Positions 1 through 11,986 of a stretch of DNA of 64,000 nucleotides are shown in pieces. The translations under genes and the position numbers were made by a program. Below the pieces are notes generated by a model. It worked only from the letters and a program-made list of their open reading frames with translations. It did not search any database and was not told the DNA's origin. Numbering within the stretch: position 1 is the stretch's first letter; every line of letters begins with the position of its first letter. The DNA comes from Daphnia carinata (lineage: Eukaryota > Arthropoda > Branchiopoda > Diplostraca > Daphniidae). The stretch covers positions 10,268,778 through 10,332,777 of the forward strand of contig NC_081336.1 of assembly GCF_022539665.2 (NCBI RefSeq), read 5' to 3'.

Positions 1-1951
1 GGTAACAAAGAGCAAAAAATATTAGCCGAACGTTAATTAATATGAAAAGGGGAGAAACAACAAACAATCCTTTCGCCTACGGTAAAAGATATCCAGTTAT
101 TCTTCGCAATTCTCAAGACCGCAGACAGAAAGATAACGGTGAGAAGAAAATTTGCATTACAAGTTGAGTGTCTTGTGACGCAGGCTAAAATAAATTTAAT
201 TACTCAATTGGGGATCTTCAAACGTTTCAGAGCTAAAGCAGGAAGCGCTTAAACAAAGCTCTGCATAATGCCAACGCACTGTTAATGATATTTTCGGATG
301 GGCAATTAAATAATTATTAAATACTGCTGGTTATGCAACGCAAATTTTACGAAAGCAACAGTTTTTGTTGTGATATTACCTGCGCCCGATGAAACACTTT
401 TACTCTCACCACTTCCTCCTTTTCTGTGGGTTATCTGACACGCATAATATTAAATATTAGCTGACCACAATAATATTAAAATTGACCGCAGGATTAAAAT
501 ATGCTATGGCTAACAATTCATACGGTGGCAAAAGAATACATGAAAATGCACGGCGAAGTGAAACAAATATAACTCCAATCGAAATTTGACCAAAAGACTT
601 TGCATTCATGACGAACGTCTGGGTGAAAAAGAAACAATGAAATCTTTCTTTTGACGTAATTTTTGGCAATGTCTAACGTCACGTCATGATCCCAAGCGTT
701 TTCGTCAACTCTTACAGGTTACGTTCCTCGACAATCGCTACGGCGACATGGCTGCTAAAAAACCCCAAATTAATCCACCGAAAAAAGGGATTGACATAAA
801 GACCCAATAGTGTAACTGGTAGCGAATGGCACTAATAGACCCCTATTTAGCAACAAAAAGAAGGCGGACTTTAATACAAAAGGTATTAGGAACGATCTTC
901 CCTGACGCAGTGGGCGGTGGTCTCTGAGGAATGTCTAGACATAGATTCGGTAAGATAATAATGAGCAAACAGCGAAAGGCTAGACAGCAAGGCCGTCAAA
1001 ATCGAGAAGAACAGGTCACTGTAATAGAAAAAAAAATGTGCGATGATTGACGTGGGATTTCAATGTACCGGTGGAAAAAAATTTAATAATGGACAGGTGG
1101 CTGCACAAAAAAACAAAATGGCAAAACCTTTGATTCCTAACTGTTAATCATCCGACAGCTCGTAGCCCGTGGCTCAACCGGTACATCGACAATTGTTACG
1201 GGAAACAGGTAAGAGCGATGAAATATGGTTGTACTCTATGTTGTGTCATCCTTGACAGACTAGCTCTTGCGGTCAAACAAAGCATGTTGGATGAAATGAT
1301 CTTACTTCCGGTCACATTACAACACTCGATTGTAATGCAACGGAAAATCAAAAACGCCCTGCACAATACCGAAATCTGCAATGGAACTAGATTCGTTCTA
1401 TTATTTCGTGCAACGAATCGAATTCGATGCAACTCAAATAATATCAAAGGCAACAACACAAAAACTGTGCTTTGCGGATGTTCCCTAAGTTTACAGGTGA
1501 GAGCACGATTGTCGTCTCCCCTCCAACCCCCCCCCCCCCAGAAAAGATTAAAAAAAAAAAAATAGGCCATTAAGTTGAAGGTTACACTCAATAGGAGGCG
1601 AATGGGGGACATTAGAAAATAAAAAATAAAAAAAAGTCCTACAGAGTTCTTCCTCGGCCCCAATCTCTCTCCCCCCTCTCCCTTCCATTTGTACAACATC
1701 CTCCTGGCCGCATGCCCGCACCACAGCGACTACCGTACAGCAGGGATACATTTCCTACGCCAAAGAGAAAGTCAGTCGCTATCGAGTTGTTGTACTGCAC
1801 ACAATGCACCCGACCAGTCGTCTTCGTCCTTCGTAGTTTTCTTTACCGAGTTAAACAAAATAAAATAAGAAAATAAGGCAAAGAGAAACGACAGTTTGTG
1901 CTGCGGGACATCTCGTGTTTAGGACGCAGCAGATTCAACTGTCTGGTGGGA
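1..1951. other. intergenic, no gene recognised
   Basis: AT-rich non-coding sequence with only short, compositionally driven open frames on both strands. There is a poly-C run near 1527-1540 followed by a poly-A run near 1551-1561, and pyrimidine-rich low-complexity sequence to about 1690. I see no conserved protein, RNA gene or element end here. The last part probably holds the promoter and 5' UTR of the gene starting at 1952. Confidence 0.5.
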
Positions 1952-3564
1952 ATGGTTCGCGCAGGGTTTGCACGAGTCTCTTTCTCTGCTCTTCTCGTCG
2001 CTGTGATTTTCGCCTTCTGTTTGGTGTGCTTTCTCCTACAAGACGCTTTCATTTACACGCAGCCGCATCATCGAATGTCAGTTTGTGAAATTCTATTTCG
2101 CTTTTTGTTTTTAAATTTTGAGCTTCACCATTAACTTTTGATTTCTTATTTGTGCGGGGTCAATGCGCAGTTTTCGGCTGGGCAATAGCCTTGCGTCGGA
2201 TGGAAATGATGTGACTATTCCAGTTGAGAAAGTGGAGGAGACAACAAAAATCAGCGTGGTTTCTTCAAACAGCCTAATCAAAGGTATCTTACTCGTTCAC
2301 AAATAACTGGTTTCGTTTTTTTCAAAAATAGTTTCAAATTAAGCGTCCATCAAGCCAAAACAGTCTTTCGTTTTCTTTTTGTTTACAGGTAATGGAGTGC
2401 GTAGCAAGAGCGCCGATTTGTTCCAGAAAGAGCGCATTCTGTGCTGGATTATGACGTCACCCGACAATCACAAAAAGAGAGCCATGGCAGTCAAAAATAC
2501 TTGGGGAAAACGTTGCAATGTTCTACTTTTTTTGAGTTCAGAAGAAGGTATCATTTCATTTCCACAATTTTTTCCCAAAATATTTTTAACATGATTTGCA
2601 CAAACAAAAGATCCTAGTCTGCCGACCATCAAATTGCCTATAATCGAAGGGCGGGACCAACTTTGGGGTAAAACGAGAGAAGCCTTTCGCTATATATGGA
2701 ATCACTACCGAGATCAAGCCGATTGGTTTTTCAAGGCCGACGACGACACGTACGAAAATCCCTTCCCCTTTCCAAGAATTCGCTTAATCAACTCGTCTGC
2801 AGGTACGCCATTCTGGAAAACATGCGCTATTTTCTTTCGGCTTACAACACATCGAAACCCTTGTGGTTTGGGCATAAATTCAAGACCATAGTGAAACAAG
2901 GCTACTTGGGGTGGGGCTAAACGGGTATGTGCACCTTTGGCAATATTTTCTCTTTGAAGAATCGCACATTTAACGTCTCTCTCCCCGTTTTGTGTCACAG
3001 GAAAATGTATGAGTCGACTGAATGTGTCGGCCATGGACACGAGAGACGCCAAAGGCAGAGGAAGATTTTTCCCGTTTTTTCCCGAACAACACATTTTCCC
3101 TGGGAAAGTAACAAAGGACTACTGGTATTGGCAATCCATTTACTACCCCGCACAAGAGGTAACGCTATTTTTTTTTAAAGATAACTATAAAGATATCACC
3201 TCATTCTTCATGTCTACAGGGATTGGAATGTCGTTCGGACAGTGCAATCTCTTTCCACTACGTCAAACCTGAACAAATGTACCTTCTAGAATACCTGATT
3301 TATCGGTTAAGGCCATTCGGATTGGAGCCAGAAGACCGGCCAGCAACTCCAGATCCACCGCCAGACTTGGATTTGACAGCGACGCCTTGGTATGTTTCCG
3401 AAAAGCAATTCGAGGGCAATTCCGCCGGAGGTGAAGTAATCCATAGCAGCACGAGTGCCACCCCCACACTGAAAAGTAACAGATATACCATGAAAAATTA
3501 CACAGAACGACTCAACGAGCTTATCAAAAGAACAGAAAGGGCAAGAAAATTGAAAATAACATAA
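1952..3564 (+). pseudogene. core 1 beta-1,3-galactosyltransferase (C1GALT1-like), probably inactivated
   Basis: Seven exons fit in phase: 1952-2076, 2171-2283, 2389-2547, 2611-2749, 2803-2924, 3001-3158 and 3220-3564, all with GT-AG introns. Exon 1 encodes a short cytoplasmic tail and one hydrophobic signal-anchor (about residues 8-30), as expected for a Golgi type II enzyme. Exon 3 has the [10 protein letters not shown] block, exon 4 the W-F-K-A-D-D-D-T metal-binding DxD motif, exon 6 the W-Y-W block and exon 7 the S-F-H-Y-V block of this family, which adds Gal to O-linked GalNAc (T-antigen synthesis). Exon 5 breaks down: after KQGYLGWG there is an in-frame TAA (2918-2920), and about 30 residues that normally follow (the YVLS segment to the acidic loop) are absent before exon 6 resumes with GKCMSRLNV. 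An in-frame start also exists at 1898, but 1952 sits directly before the anchor. Family assignment is secure. Loss of function is inferred from one stop plus the missing segment; an assembly error is the alternative. Confidence 0.8.
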
Positions 3565-4511
3565 TATTGATTACAGTCATTTGCACGATTTGTTTCCAAA
3601 TAACTATGTTAACGTGATAATACATTAATCGAACATTTTTATTTTCGCATTTTTTGTTCTTTTACTGAACTGAAGACAATGTCTTCTTTGAACAAGTAAA
3701 ATAGGAAGACGTCAAATTCAACTAACGAAAGCAACAACGAGAGAAGTATCCCGTTACTGCTTATAACGGATGGCGTGATTACAAGTCATTAAAGAGAGTG
3801 CATTGGCCTGCATATCGCTTCCAACAGTTCTGATAGCATGAATTCATGCTTTCATACCCAGTTACGTAAACAGATATAAAAATGCTAAAAATGCACACGG
3901 CTGGCTAAGTGACAACTATGGCAAATTCAAAGCAGAACCTGTTAGCAATTCCTGTTATGTTTCTTGGTATGCCAATATCCCACTATCTTATTCAATTCAC
4001 ATTCTTTCGACTACAACATTCAAAGTTCAACGCACCAGATGCATGAAATGTTGGCTTTTGAGCTAGCAAGCTGTCTGATGGTAGAACACTCCACTTAGAA
4101 ATATAGTTGTCCGAATGAAGCTTGCTTTTTACATTGACTTTAGTTAAACTTTAAATAAGTATTCCCTGGAACTTGGTGATGTGCAAACCACTGTGCTGCA
4201 TACAGGGGATAGGACAGCAATCATGCAATTTCTTAGCCTCCAAAATGAAAATTCAACATCAGCTAAAACAATCAGCAAAGAAATACAGTGTCATTTAGTA
4301 TCTGTTGATTGAACACTGGTTGTATATTACCTGAAAGGGGATACAGACGGATACGCCATTTTCTTCATCCACTGCAAGCATGACTTTCCACAGCACGTCA
4401 TCTGCTTGAATAATTATTGCCGGGTAACGGTTAATCTCGACAAATCGTCATAAAATGTCAAAATCATAGGTTGTGGTACTTGTGGATGAGAAAATTCTCG
4501 AAATTAAGCAT
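3565..4511. other. intergenic, nothing recognised
   Basis: AT-rich 3' flank of the galactosyltransferase-like gene. No open frame with recognisable content, no repeat shared with the rest of the window and no RNA gene that I can see. Confidence 0.5.
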
Positions 4512-6090
4512 GGTCAGAACGGTTCGCTTCTTTAAGTAACATTCTTGAGTCAATGACTAGCATAAAGCGTGTGGGTGGACGCTCTGACGGGCACGACCAT
4601 CTTTCGGTCGAATCCATAATATTTGAATGTGACCACCACAGCTGCTAAAAGCCTATTCATCAATTCCCGTACCATTCGCCACAACGCCACATAAAATGTA
4701 ATGCATTTTAAAATTCAATAGGGCTTAAGCTCAATTAAATTTAAACATGCTTTTGTCGCATGAATCGATTTTTCTCTCGTTCTGCTCGAGTATCAAAAAT
4801 TGGCTGAAAAAAAGAAGCCAAAACGCTCTCCTGAAAATTATCGATTGGATAAAAAGCAGATCGTGCGACGGGGTAAAATTAAAAAAAGTTAAATGCTTCG
4901 ACGTGGTCTGGCTTCTACTTGACTTGTGATGAACTGCTCAAGTGATTAATGGAGCTACTGGGGGCAAACAATGGACTTGAAAGAGGAATGAATTGTATCC
5001 CTCTATGATTGCGATTGAATTTAGCAGCCTTGATAATCTATATTGATCCTTAATAACAAAACACATTATGTAAACAAAAAGCTGTCTAGAACAAAACAAA
5101 ATTTACGCTAAATAACAAATATCTTTTTTTTCTAGATCGATTAAGATTTTTTTTAAGGGAGATAGTTGAGAGTATGGATTAGCCGGATATGATTTTCATA
5201 AAATAGTTAAAGCCAGCCGGAGGAGACACGGAAAATATCGGGTATGGCAAGTGATAGGGAGCTGATGAGATTCTCAAGTTTCTAAATTCCATTATCTAGT
5301 CTACACGATGGGCCTAATCTGTTCAGCCAGAGAATCCCGCATATGTTTCAGCACGCATGCGGCGAATTATGGCACAGTCTCGCGGTAATGGGATCGACAC
5401 TGATTTGCACGTGACGGACTCGGCTGGAGATTCGGGCTGAGAAATAGTTAACCGTGGAAACTCACCGACATCCACGACGGAATAAGTAGACGATGTTGTT
5501 CGCGTAGATATGGCATCCACTGTCGTGTCATCCCCGTCGGACTTGCCGTCCCCTTTCTTGCACTTTGGTAACATAAAGCAAATGGTTGCTAGACCCTATA
5601 GAAGGAAATAGACAATGCAATCAATTATTTACTTGTTAAAAGTCATTTTTGCACAAAACTTACCACTGTAATTTGAACAGAGAAGACGACGACAGCCGTC
5701 ATTTGGAAACCAAATGTGGTCCACTAAAATGCCAGTACCGGCGCGTGAAACAAAACGCCCAGCACCACTAAGTGACGACCATATACCGGCAACAAGGCCG
5801 TGCGTACTGGGATTATCCGGATAACCAGAATATCTATTATCAAAACGAAAGAAAGGAAATGAATACTGGTACAGTAAATAGTTTCTTTTTAAATGTGGCT
5901 TACACGGCTTCTCTCATGGCATCAACAACCCCGGAAACTTGTTGACCTGCAAACGCATTTCCACTCAGTGCCAATGCGATACCGACAACAACTAGATTTC
6001 TAAAACAAAATCCAAATAATGATACTAGTTAAACGGTTTGACCTGGAGAATTGAAATCAAAAGTAGACCTACCGATCAATAGGAACGAAG
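4512..6090. repeat. segmental duplication, copy A (paired with 10574-11847)
   Basis: This stretch is repeated at 10574-11847 with only scattered differences. It holds the 3' flank and the last exons of the SLC18B1-like pseudogene. Copy A has about 290 bp (roughly 4872-5167) that is absent from the other copy, so either an insertion occurred here or a deletion there. The two copies have the same orientation and flank the retropepsin-like gene at 8194-9501. Confidence 0.8.
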
Positions 6091-7503
6091 GGAAAAGGCC
6101 CCAGCAAAAATATGGACAAGGCTACGATCATGGTGCTCGAAAGAAGGCAGAGCTTCACAGTTCCTCGGCGATGGCACAAGTATCCCCAAATAGGGCTGGC
6201 TATACTGTTGGCACCGTCTTTCAGTCCGAAAAAGATGCCCACGTAAAATGGTGTCAAGTCAAACTGCAAACAAAACATAAAATGATTCTAAAGAAATTAA
6301 TAATAACGCCAAGACGGAAAACATACCGTACGCAACACTTGCGGTTCAAAGTTGATCGAGAGGAACCCGTTCGACATGTCGATACGATGAACGTGAAGAA
6401 CGGGATCCAAATGGATGGAATACACAAAATAGCCAATGGCGATTGAGTTTTAGTTTATCCCTCGTCATACTGTGACACTAAAATGTTGAGAAACGAGATG
6501 AGAAGGCTGGTGACGTACAATATTTTGAACTAACTTACCGTCATAATCGGCGAGAAAGGGTAATGCAATAAAGGCCATAATAGTTTGAATTCCTCCCATG
6601 AGGATAAAGGTAGTCTTAAAACCACCTACTTCATGCAATGCACCACCGACTATAGGACTAGCAAGCAAACTGGGCAATGTTCATCATGGTTCTTGTAAGA
6701 TTCTAAAATTAGAACAATGGTAGAAATTGAACAGCGAACGCTAAACCTGCATTAGTGAATCTTACAAAGATTTTGGCAACGGAATTGGGAAACTCCACAG
6801 CAGTGTACGTAAACGTCGCCGTAATTGTTCCAGCGTTTCCGGCAGCGTGAATGACGCGGATCAATATAGATATTACGACGAATGAACCCCCGGGAGGGAA
6901 ATACTCTAAAAAGCTTTTAAAGTTTACTGATTAAAACCCAGCTTTTGCGTTTTTTTTGTGTAATTTACTACTCACCCCGATAATAAGCAGCAAATACCTC
7001 CAATGAAAACTCCAGAAACAAAGGTGAACCGAACGCCACTAACTTTTAGCTGAAAGAAAGATGAAGATGCAAATTACACGTTTATGGAACAAATTTGGGG
7101 TAATATTTACGTTTTTCCAATAAAAGGAGTGTGACAAGAAACGATGTCAGGCAGTTGGTACCAATAATAAATCCATAAATGGATACTGTGGCACCCTTAT
7201 CTTCAGCCTAGAGATTAAAGCAAACATTTAGATTTCACATTACATATGATCTTATTTCACAGATACTTACAATTTAGGGAAAGAACGGGGGGGAAAGGCA
7301 AATGATGATGTGAGAGTTGCTAATGAGAGAACAACCAATAGAAGCCATTGTCTGGGTGTCAGTTTTTTCTTCTCTGTTTTATCAACCTCTCCAAAACGCC
7401 TATATTTTTTCTTCTTAAGCCCTCCACAACCTCCATTACAACTGTCAGATGATGCTGTTGACAGGCATCTATCTTTTTTCACAGTATCCTCCTTTGTGCT
7501 CAA
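5323..7503 (-). pseudogene. SLC18B1-like MFS transporter, copy A, broken
   Basis: Roughly ten exons read on the minus strand from 7503 to 5323. They include an N-terminal cytoplasmic segment rich in Lys with the first hydrophobic helix (7503-7271), the AEDKGA block (about 7207-7112), a FPPGG block and helix near 6905-6760, the GPIVGGALHEVGG block (about 6702-6540), FDLTPFYVGIFFG with the GYLCxRRG loop (about 6266-6072), and a hydrophilic C-terminus ending at 5323. This pattern matches the vesicular polyamine/amine transporter branch of the major facilitator superfamily. Lesions visible by comparison with copies B and C: a 4 bp insertion near 6655-6669, a 1 bp insertion near 5711-5715, an in-frame stop at 6455-6457 (shared with copy C), and a frame change near 6376-6390 (shared with copy C). 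No complete product is expected. Confidence 0.75.
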
Positions 7504-8193
7504 CTCCTTTTCGTTCGAGTAATAAGTGTTGATTCAATCTTTTCAGTCGTTTTTGCACCTGATCATGCCAAAGCACTGGTGATGTTTCAGCCATCGAAAC
7601 TGACCTATTCTTTTGCTGTCTTTCTGGATAGGGTGGGTATGGCAAACATGGCTTAGCCAAGGTTGTGAACGATCCAACATACCCATTCTTCAAACAGCTT
7701 GTGGTATCTTACTTCTCCTTAGCTATAAATAAAAATAGCAATAGTAGTCAAATTTCTTTGGCATGCTAAAGAGCAAGACTCAAGCACATAACAACGTAGG
7801 TCTGCGTCGAGGTGCAAACGAAAAACACGAGTTGGCTAAGGCGGGACGGTATATCGTGGAAATGATAGCGGAAACAGTAATAACCACCAGGGTATATGTC
7901 CTATAGACGGCATGCATGTGAATTCAGAAGATTCCAAAACTGAGATAGTTTTTCACGAAATAAAAATACTTTTTAGAGTTTTTTACAGTTATTTGTGTTG
8001 AACATTACGGGAAAAATTCTAATTCATTTAATTTCCTTCACACAATTCAAATTACCTTATCTTATTAACATTTTTTTTTGAAAAAACATCAGAGTTTGAG
8101 CAGTGATGGGTTCTGTCTTCCGTCGAAAAATGCCATAAAGCGAGACAGCGAGCGGTGTTTTTCAAGCACCCGAAGTAAATCGAAATATTCAAA
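7504..8193. other. intergenic between divergent genes
   Basis: Separates the minus-strand transporter pseudogene from the plus-strand retropepsin-like gene, so it would hold both promoters. No motif stands out. The immediate 5' flank of the 8194 ORF does not match the 5' flank of the family copies at 46050 and 49881. Confidence 0.4.
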
Positions 8194-9501
8194 ATGGTTC
8201 CCTCATTTATGAATATCTTCACGTTCGTCACAGCATTAACAGGATCTTCCAGCAGAGAAGAACAACCTGAACAGTTGACACCAGAAAACAGGAGCGACTT
8301 GTTACAGGAATGTAACACGACGCATCCTTTACCCCAGAATACTTCATCTAGTACTGATTGCCAAGCAGAGAAACCAGATGGAACTGCAAAGGGCGCCCAA
8401 CAGTCGAAGCAATCACGATTCTTCGAGCGAATGAAACAGAAATTCGTCAAACCGGGATTTTTGAGAGAAGATAATACCATCAAGATCAAGTCTGTGCAGG
8501 TATGTCTGAACAAGCATAAAGTGGATATGGTGATTGACAAAGGCTGTGACGAGTCAATCATCAGTCTACAACAATGGCAACAAATAGGCGAGCCCAACTT
8601 AACGCCTTTTACGAAGTACAATTTGGTCAAGTCTAAGCGTACAGGGAAGTTCAAAGAGCACGTAAAATGGGAAGAGGTCGTTGGATTTTTCTACACCCAC
8701 GTTGTATTACAAGACAAAACAACTGAAATCCCAATTTACGTGTGTGCAGGATATAAGGCTATGCCCAACTTCCTCGGTTGCAGACTCTTCCACGACCTCC
8801 ATTTACATCAACAAAATGCGCATTTGATCAAAATAACACGCACAACAGGAAAGGAAACGCCTCCCGAAACCCCGACAACAAAATCGGATGCCGAACCTAA
8901 TACTACACTAAACTTGACCGGTGCTATGATCAATTACTTGACGTTACTGATCGATATAGCAAAAGACAAGAATAAGAAAAATCGCGAAAAGTATGAAAAG
9001 TACATGTCACAGACCATAATGGCCATAATGGTAGCGTTCGAGATAAAAAGGGCCGCCTCCGGGAACAAATCTGAACCGCTTGTCATTGAATGCAACAGCA
9101 TCGACAAGCTCAGGAAGACTTTTTCTAAGCTGGAAAAACTCTACGAAAATGACAAAAGGAGGTCCCGCGAAGTTATACGTGATGCAGAAGACGCGCTGGA
9201 TGATCATAAAACAAAACTTGCGTCTGCATCATCGGAAGTAGAACGCGCGAAACTAACCGAACTTCTCCGGCGAAGAGAAAAAGCCCTGCAAGTGATTGTC
9301 GAAAACGAAAATATCGATTTTGAGAAGAAGATGGCAGAAGTGGCTTTCGCCAAAGAAATGTTTCCGGAGCCAAAGGCAGAAAAAAAGGGGAAGAAATTCT
9401 TCAAAAGACTCAAAACGATGTTTGGACATCGTTCTTCTAACGACCAAATGAAAGCAGAGGAAAGAAGGTCTAACAATGAATATGTTTTGATGCTTAGATA
9501 A
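8194..9501 (+). CDS. retropepsin-like (DKG) coiled-coil protein, intact family member
   Basis: One uninterrupted 435-codon frame without introns. Residues 1-70 are Ser/Thr/Gln-rich. A basic aromatic motif FFERMKQKF lies at 76-84. Residues about 100-205 look like a single-domain retroviral-type aspartic protease: VDMVIDKGCDESIIS (D115-K-G) at the position of the catalytic D-T/S-G loop, and PNFLGCRLFHDL (191-202) at the position of the usual LGRD helix. The rest is charged and helical, probably coiled coil, ending in a second basic motif KFFKRLKTMF (401-410). Replacement of Thr by Lys next to the Asp argues against normal proteolysis (inference). I see no gag zinc knuckle, reverse transcriptase, integrase or LTR around it. 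At least two further copies lie at 46050 and 49881-54559. It could be a retrotransposon remnant or a domesticated, amplified gene; the long open frame favours recent or current constraint. Confidence 0.7.
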   Translation: MVPSFMNIFTFVTALTGSSSREEQPEQLTPENRSDLLQECNTTHPLPQNTSSSTDCQAEKPDGTAKGAQQSKQSRFFERMKQKFVKPGFLREDNTIKIKSVQVCLNKHKVDMVIDKGCDESIISLQQWQQIGEPNLTPFTKYNLVKSKRTGKFKEHVKWEEVVGFFYTHVVLQDKTTEIPIYVCAGYKAMPNFLGCRLFHDLHLHQQNAHLIKITRTTGKETPPETPTTKSDAEPNTTLNLTGAMINYLTLLIDIAKDKNKKNREKYEKYMSQTIMAIMVAFEIKRAASGNKSEPLVIECNSIDKLRKTFSKLEKLYENDKRRSREVIRDAEDALDDHKTKLASASSEVERAKLTELLRRREKALQVIVENENIDFEKKMAEVAFAKEMFPEPKAEKKGKKFFKRLKTMFGHRSSNDQMKAEERRSNNEYVLMLR

Positions 9502-10070
9502 TTCTGTGTGCTTTGGCTTTGTTTAAATTCGTAACGTTTGAAGGAAGGGGCAAAATTGAGTGAAGAGAGACGACAATGGCATAATTGGTTAAGAAATAAC
9601 TATGCTGTTAAAGCGGAAAATTTTTTAATCGTTATGGCCATTGTCACCTCTCTCCCTCCCCCAATTTCATTCATTCATTCTCCCAATACCTTAATTTAAA
9701 TGGGACGTGATTTGAACAAAGTCCACAGATTTTCTAAGCATGCTTACATTTTCATAGTTATACCTCTCCAGCTTCTCTTTTCTTTCGATTTCTTTCACGA
9801 ATTCTATGCTTGGTTACTACAGATTGCTTGTACTGTCGGCAATAATTTGGATCTTAAAAATAAAGATGTAAAAAAAAAAAATGCTCCAACGAATTCTAGT
9901 GTTTTAATACTTAGACAAGAGCTTCGATGGTCCTACCACGAAGGGCTACCAGTTAAAACAATGTGGCTTATGAAACACGATTTCAATTAGTTTTTTGGGA
10001 ATAGCCTAAACAAAGAAAAATAATTGAATTATTTTTACAACTTCTCATTGCATTGACCTGGTGATCGTAC
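9502..10070. repeat. 3' flank of retropepsin-like gene, repeated at 54560-55710
   Basis: This sequence recurs after the C-terminal fragment at 54305-54559, where it is interrupted by about 250 bp (54647-54893) and about 330 bp (about 55009-55339). It includes an imperfect hairpin (arms near 9564-9583 and 9630-9652) and an AATAAA near 9859 that could serve as a polyadenylation signal. The small frame at 9700-9990 is not conserved as protein and is not called as a gene. Confidence 0.7.
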
Positions 10071-10573
10071 CGTCATTCACGCTTCCTTCTTGCGCAAGAA
10101 AAAAAAATTTAAGCGGCTTCCGATTTTTATACATTCACGCGTGATTGCATTGGTTTAGAGTATTCTACCTGTGACTATACTAGATCAGTCAATAGGTACG
10201 TACAAGTTTTTAAAAATTGCAGAGGAAAACAACTCAATCGCACTAATAATTTTACAGTTAGTCATCGAATTCTCAGTTCCCCATATTTAATTTCACGAAA
10301 TTCCGTTATCGTTACCAATCTCTATGTTTATACTTTGCTTGTTCTTCCTACTTCAAAGGCTTCTTCCTTTTTCCCACTTGAAAAGCCCTCGGAAAAGAAA
10401 ATGGGAACAAGAAAAGTGATTTGGAACGATGGAACACGTCACGCCATAACGGTTGATGGCGTTATCATTGCAAAAAGGGGAAAAAAATGTTTACTTCAAA
10501 CTGGAAATTTATCAATTTTTGTATCCTTATTCCGCTAGTAGATCAAAAGACTCGCGTGCGTCCTTCATTCAAC
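10071..10573. other. intergenic, nothing recognised
   Basis: AT-rich sequence between the retropepsin-gene 3' flank and the second copy of the transporter 3' flank. A short frame at 10335-10538 has no recognisable domain and is not supported. Confidence 0.4.
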
Positions 10574-11847
10574 GGTCAGAACGGTTCGCTTCTTTAAGTA
10601 ACATTTTTTAGTCAATGACTAGCATAAAGCGTGTGGGTGGACGCTCTGACGAGCACGACCATCTTTCGGTCGAATCGATAATATTTGAATGTGATCACCA
10701 CAGCTGTTAAAAGCCTATTCATCCATTCCCGTACCATTCGCCACAACACCACATAAAATGTAATGCATTTTTAAAATTCAATTTGGCTTAAGCTCAATTA
10801 AATTTAAACAAGATTTTGTCGCATGAATCGATTTTTCTCTTGTTCTGCTCGAATATCAAAAATTGGCTGAAAAAACGAAGCCAAAACGCTTTCCTGAAAA
10901 TTATCGATTGGATTAAAAGCAGATCGTGCGACAGAGTATGGATTAGCCGGATATGATTTTCATAAAATAGTTAAAGCCAGCCGGAAGAGACACGGAAAAT
11001 ATCGGGTATTGTTACAGATGTGGCAAGTGGTAGGGTGCTAGATGAGATTCTCAAGTTTCTAAATTCAATTATCTAGTCTACACGATGGGCCTAATCTGTT
11101 CAGCCAGAGAACCCGGCATATGTTTCAGTGCGCATGCGGCGAATAATGGCACAGTCTCGCGGTAATGGGATCGACACTGATTTGCACGTGACGGACTCGG
11201 CTGGAGATTCGGGCTGAGAAATAGTTAATCGTGGAAACTCACCGACATCCACGATATCCACGAATAAGTAAACGATGTTGTCCTCGTAGATATGGCATCC
11301 ACTGTCGTGTCATCCCCGTCGGATTTGCCGTCACCTTTCTTGCACTTTGGTAACATGAAGCACATGGTTGCTAAACCCTATAGAAGGAAAGAAATAATGC
11401 ATCTTATTATTTACTTGTTAATAGTCATTTATTTATGGTCAAAACTTACCACTGTAATTTGAACAGAGAACACGACGGCAGCCGTCATTTGGAAACCAAT
11501 GTGGTCCACTAAAATGCCAGTCCCAGCGCGTGAAACAAAACGCCCAGCAGAGACGACCAAATACCAGCAACAAGCCCGTGAGTATTGGGATTATCCGGAT
11601 AACCAGCATGTCTATTATCAAAATGCAAAAAAGAAATGAATACTGGCACAGCAAATTGAATTTTTTAGATGTGGCTTACACTGCTTCTCTCATGGCATCA
11701 ACGACCCCCGAAACTTGTTGCCCTGCAAACGCAACTCCACTTAGTGCCAATGCGATACCGACAACAGCTAGATTTCTAAAATAAAATCAAATAATGATAC
11801 TATTTAAACGGTTTGAATTTGAGAATTGAAATCAAAAGTACCGATCA
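10574..11847. repeat. segmental duplication, copy B (paired with 4512-6090)
   Basis: Direct repeat of 4512-6090. It begins with the same GGTCAGAACGGTTCGCTTCT sequence, lacks the ~290 bp present in copy A after GATCGTGCGAC, and stops within the transporter exon homologous to about 6082. Confidence 0.8.
11100..11780 (-). pseudogene. SLC18B1-like transporter, copy B, 3' exons only
   Basis: Holds the last three exons of the transporter (homologous to about 6002-5323 of copy A). The stop corresponds exactly to that of copy A. It lacks the 1 bp insertion seen in copy A near 5711 but has its own change near 11253-11265, where GATATCCACG replaces GACGG and shifts the frame, and a small deletion near 11548 in the GAGRFV region. 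No 5' exons are present, so this is a truncated duplicate. Confidence 0.75.
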
Positions 11848-11986
11848 AAAGAAATGAATGAATTTAGTCTATTGCAAATTTGCTACGACATCTTTCGCGG
11901 GTGGCATAATAAAAAGAAAAAAAAAGGAAAGAAAAATAAAATAAATGTAAGTAAAATTTGTTGCCAATGAAAAAAAATTTTTAAAT

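Noticed and set aside
1196-1699. 167-codon minus-strand frame and an overlapping 115-codon plus-strand frame
   Set aside because: Both run through poly-C/poly-A and low-complexity sequence and show no domain or sensible splice context.
3223-3564. Separate 113-codon gene
   Set aside because: It is the last exon of the C1GALT-like gene read from an internal Met.
8052-8654. 200-codon minus-strand frame
   Set aside because: It is a shadow of the plus-strand retropepsin-like ORF and has no recognisable domain; the plus frame is the one conserved between copies.
10335-10538. 67-codon plus-strand frame
   Set aside because: Short, no domain, not conserved in the related flank at 55340-55710.
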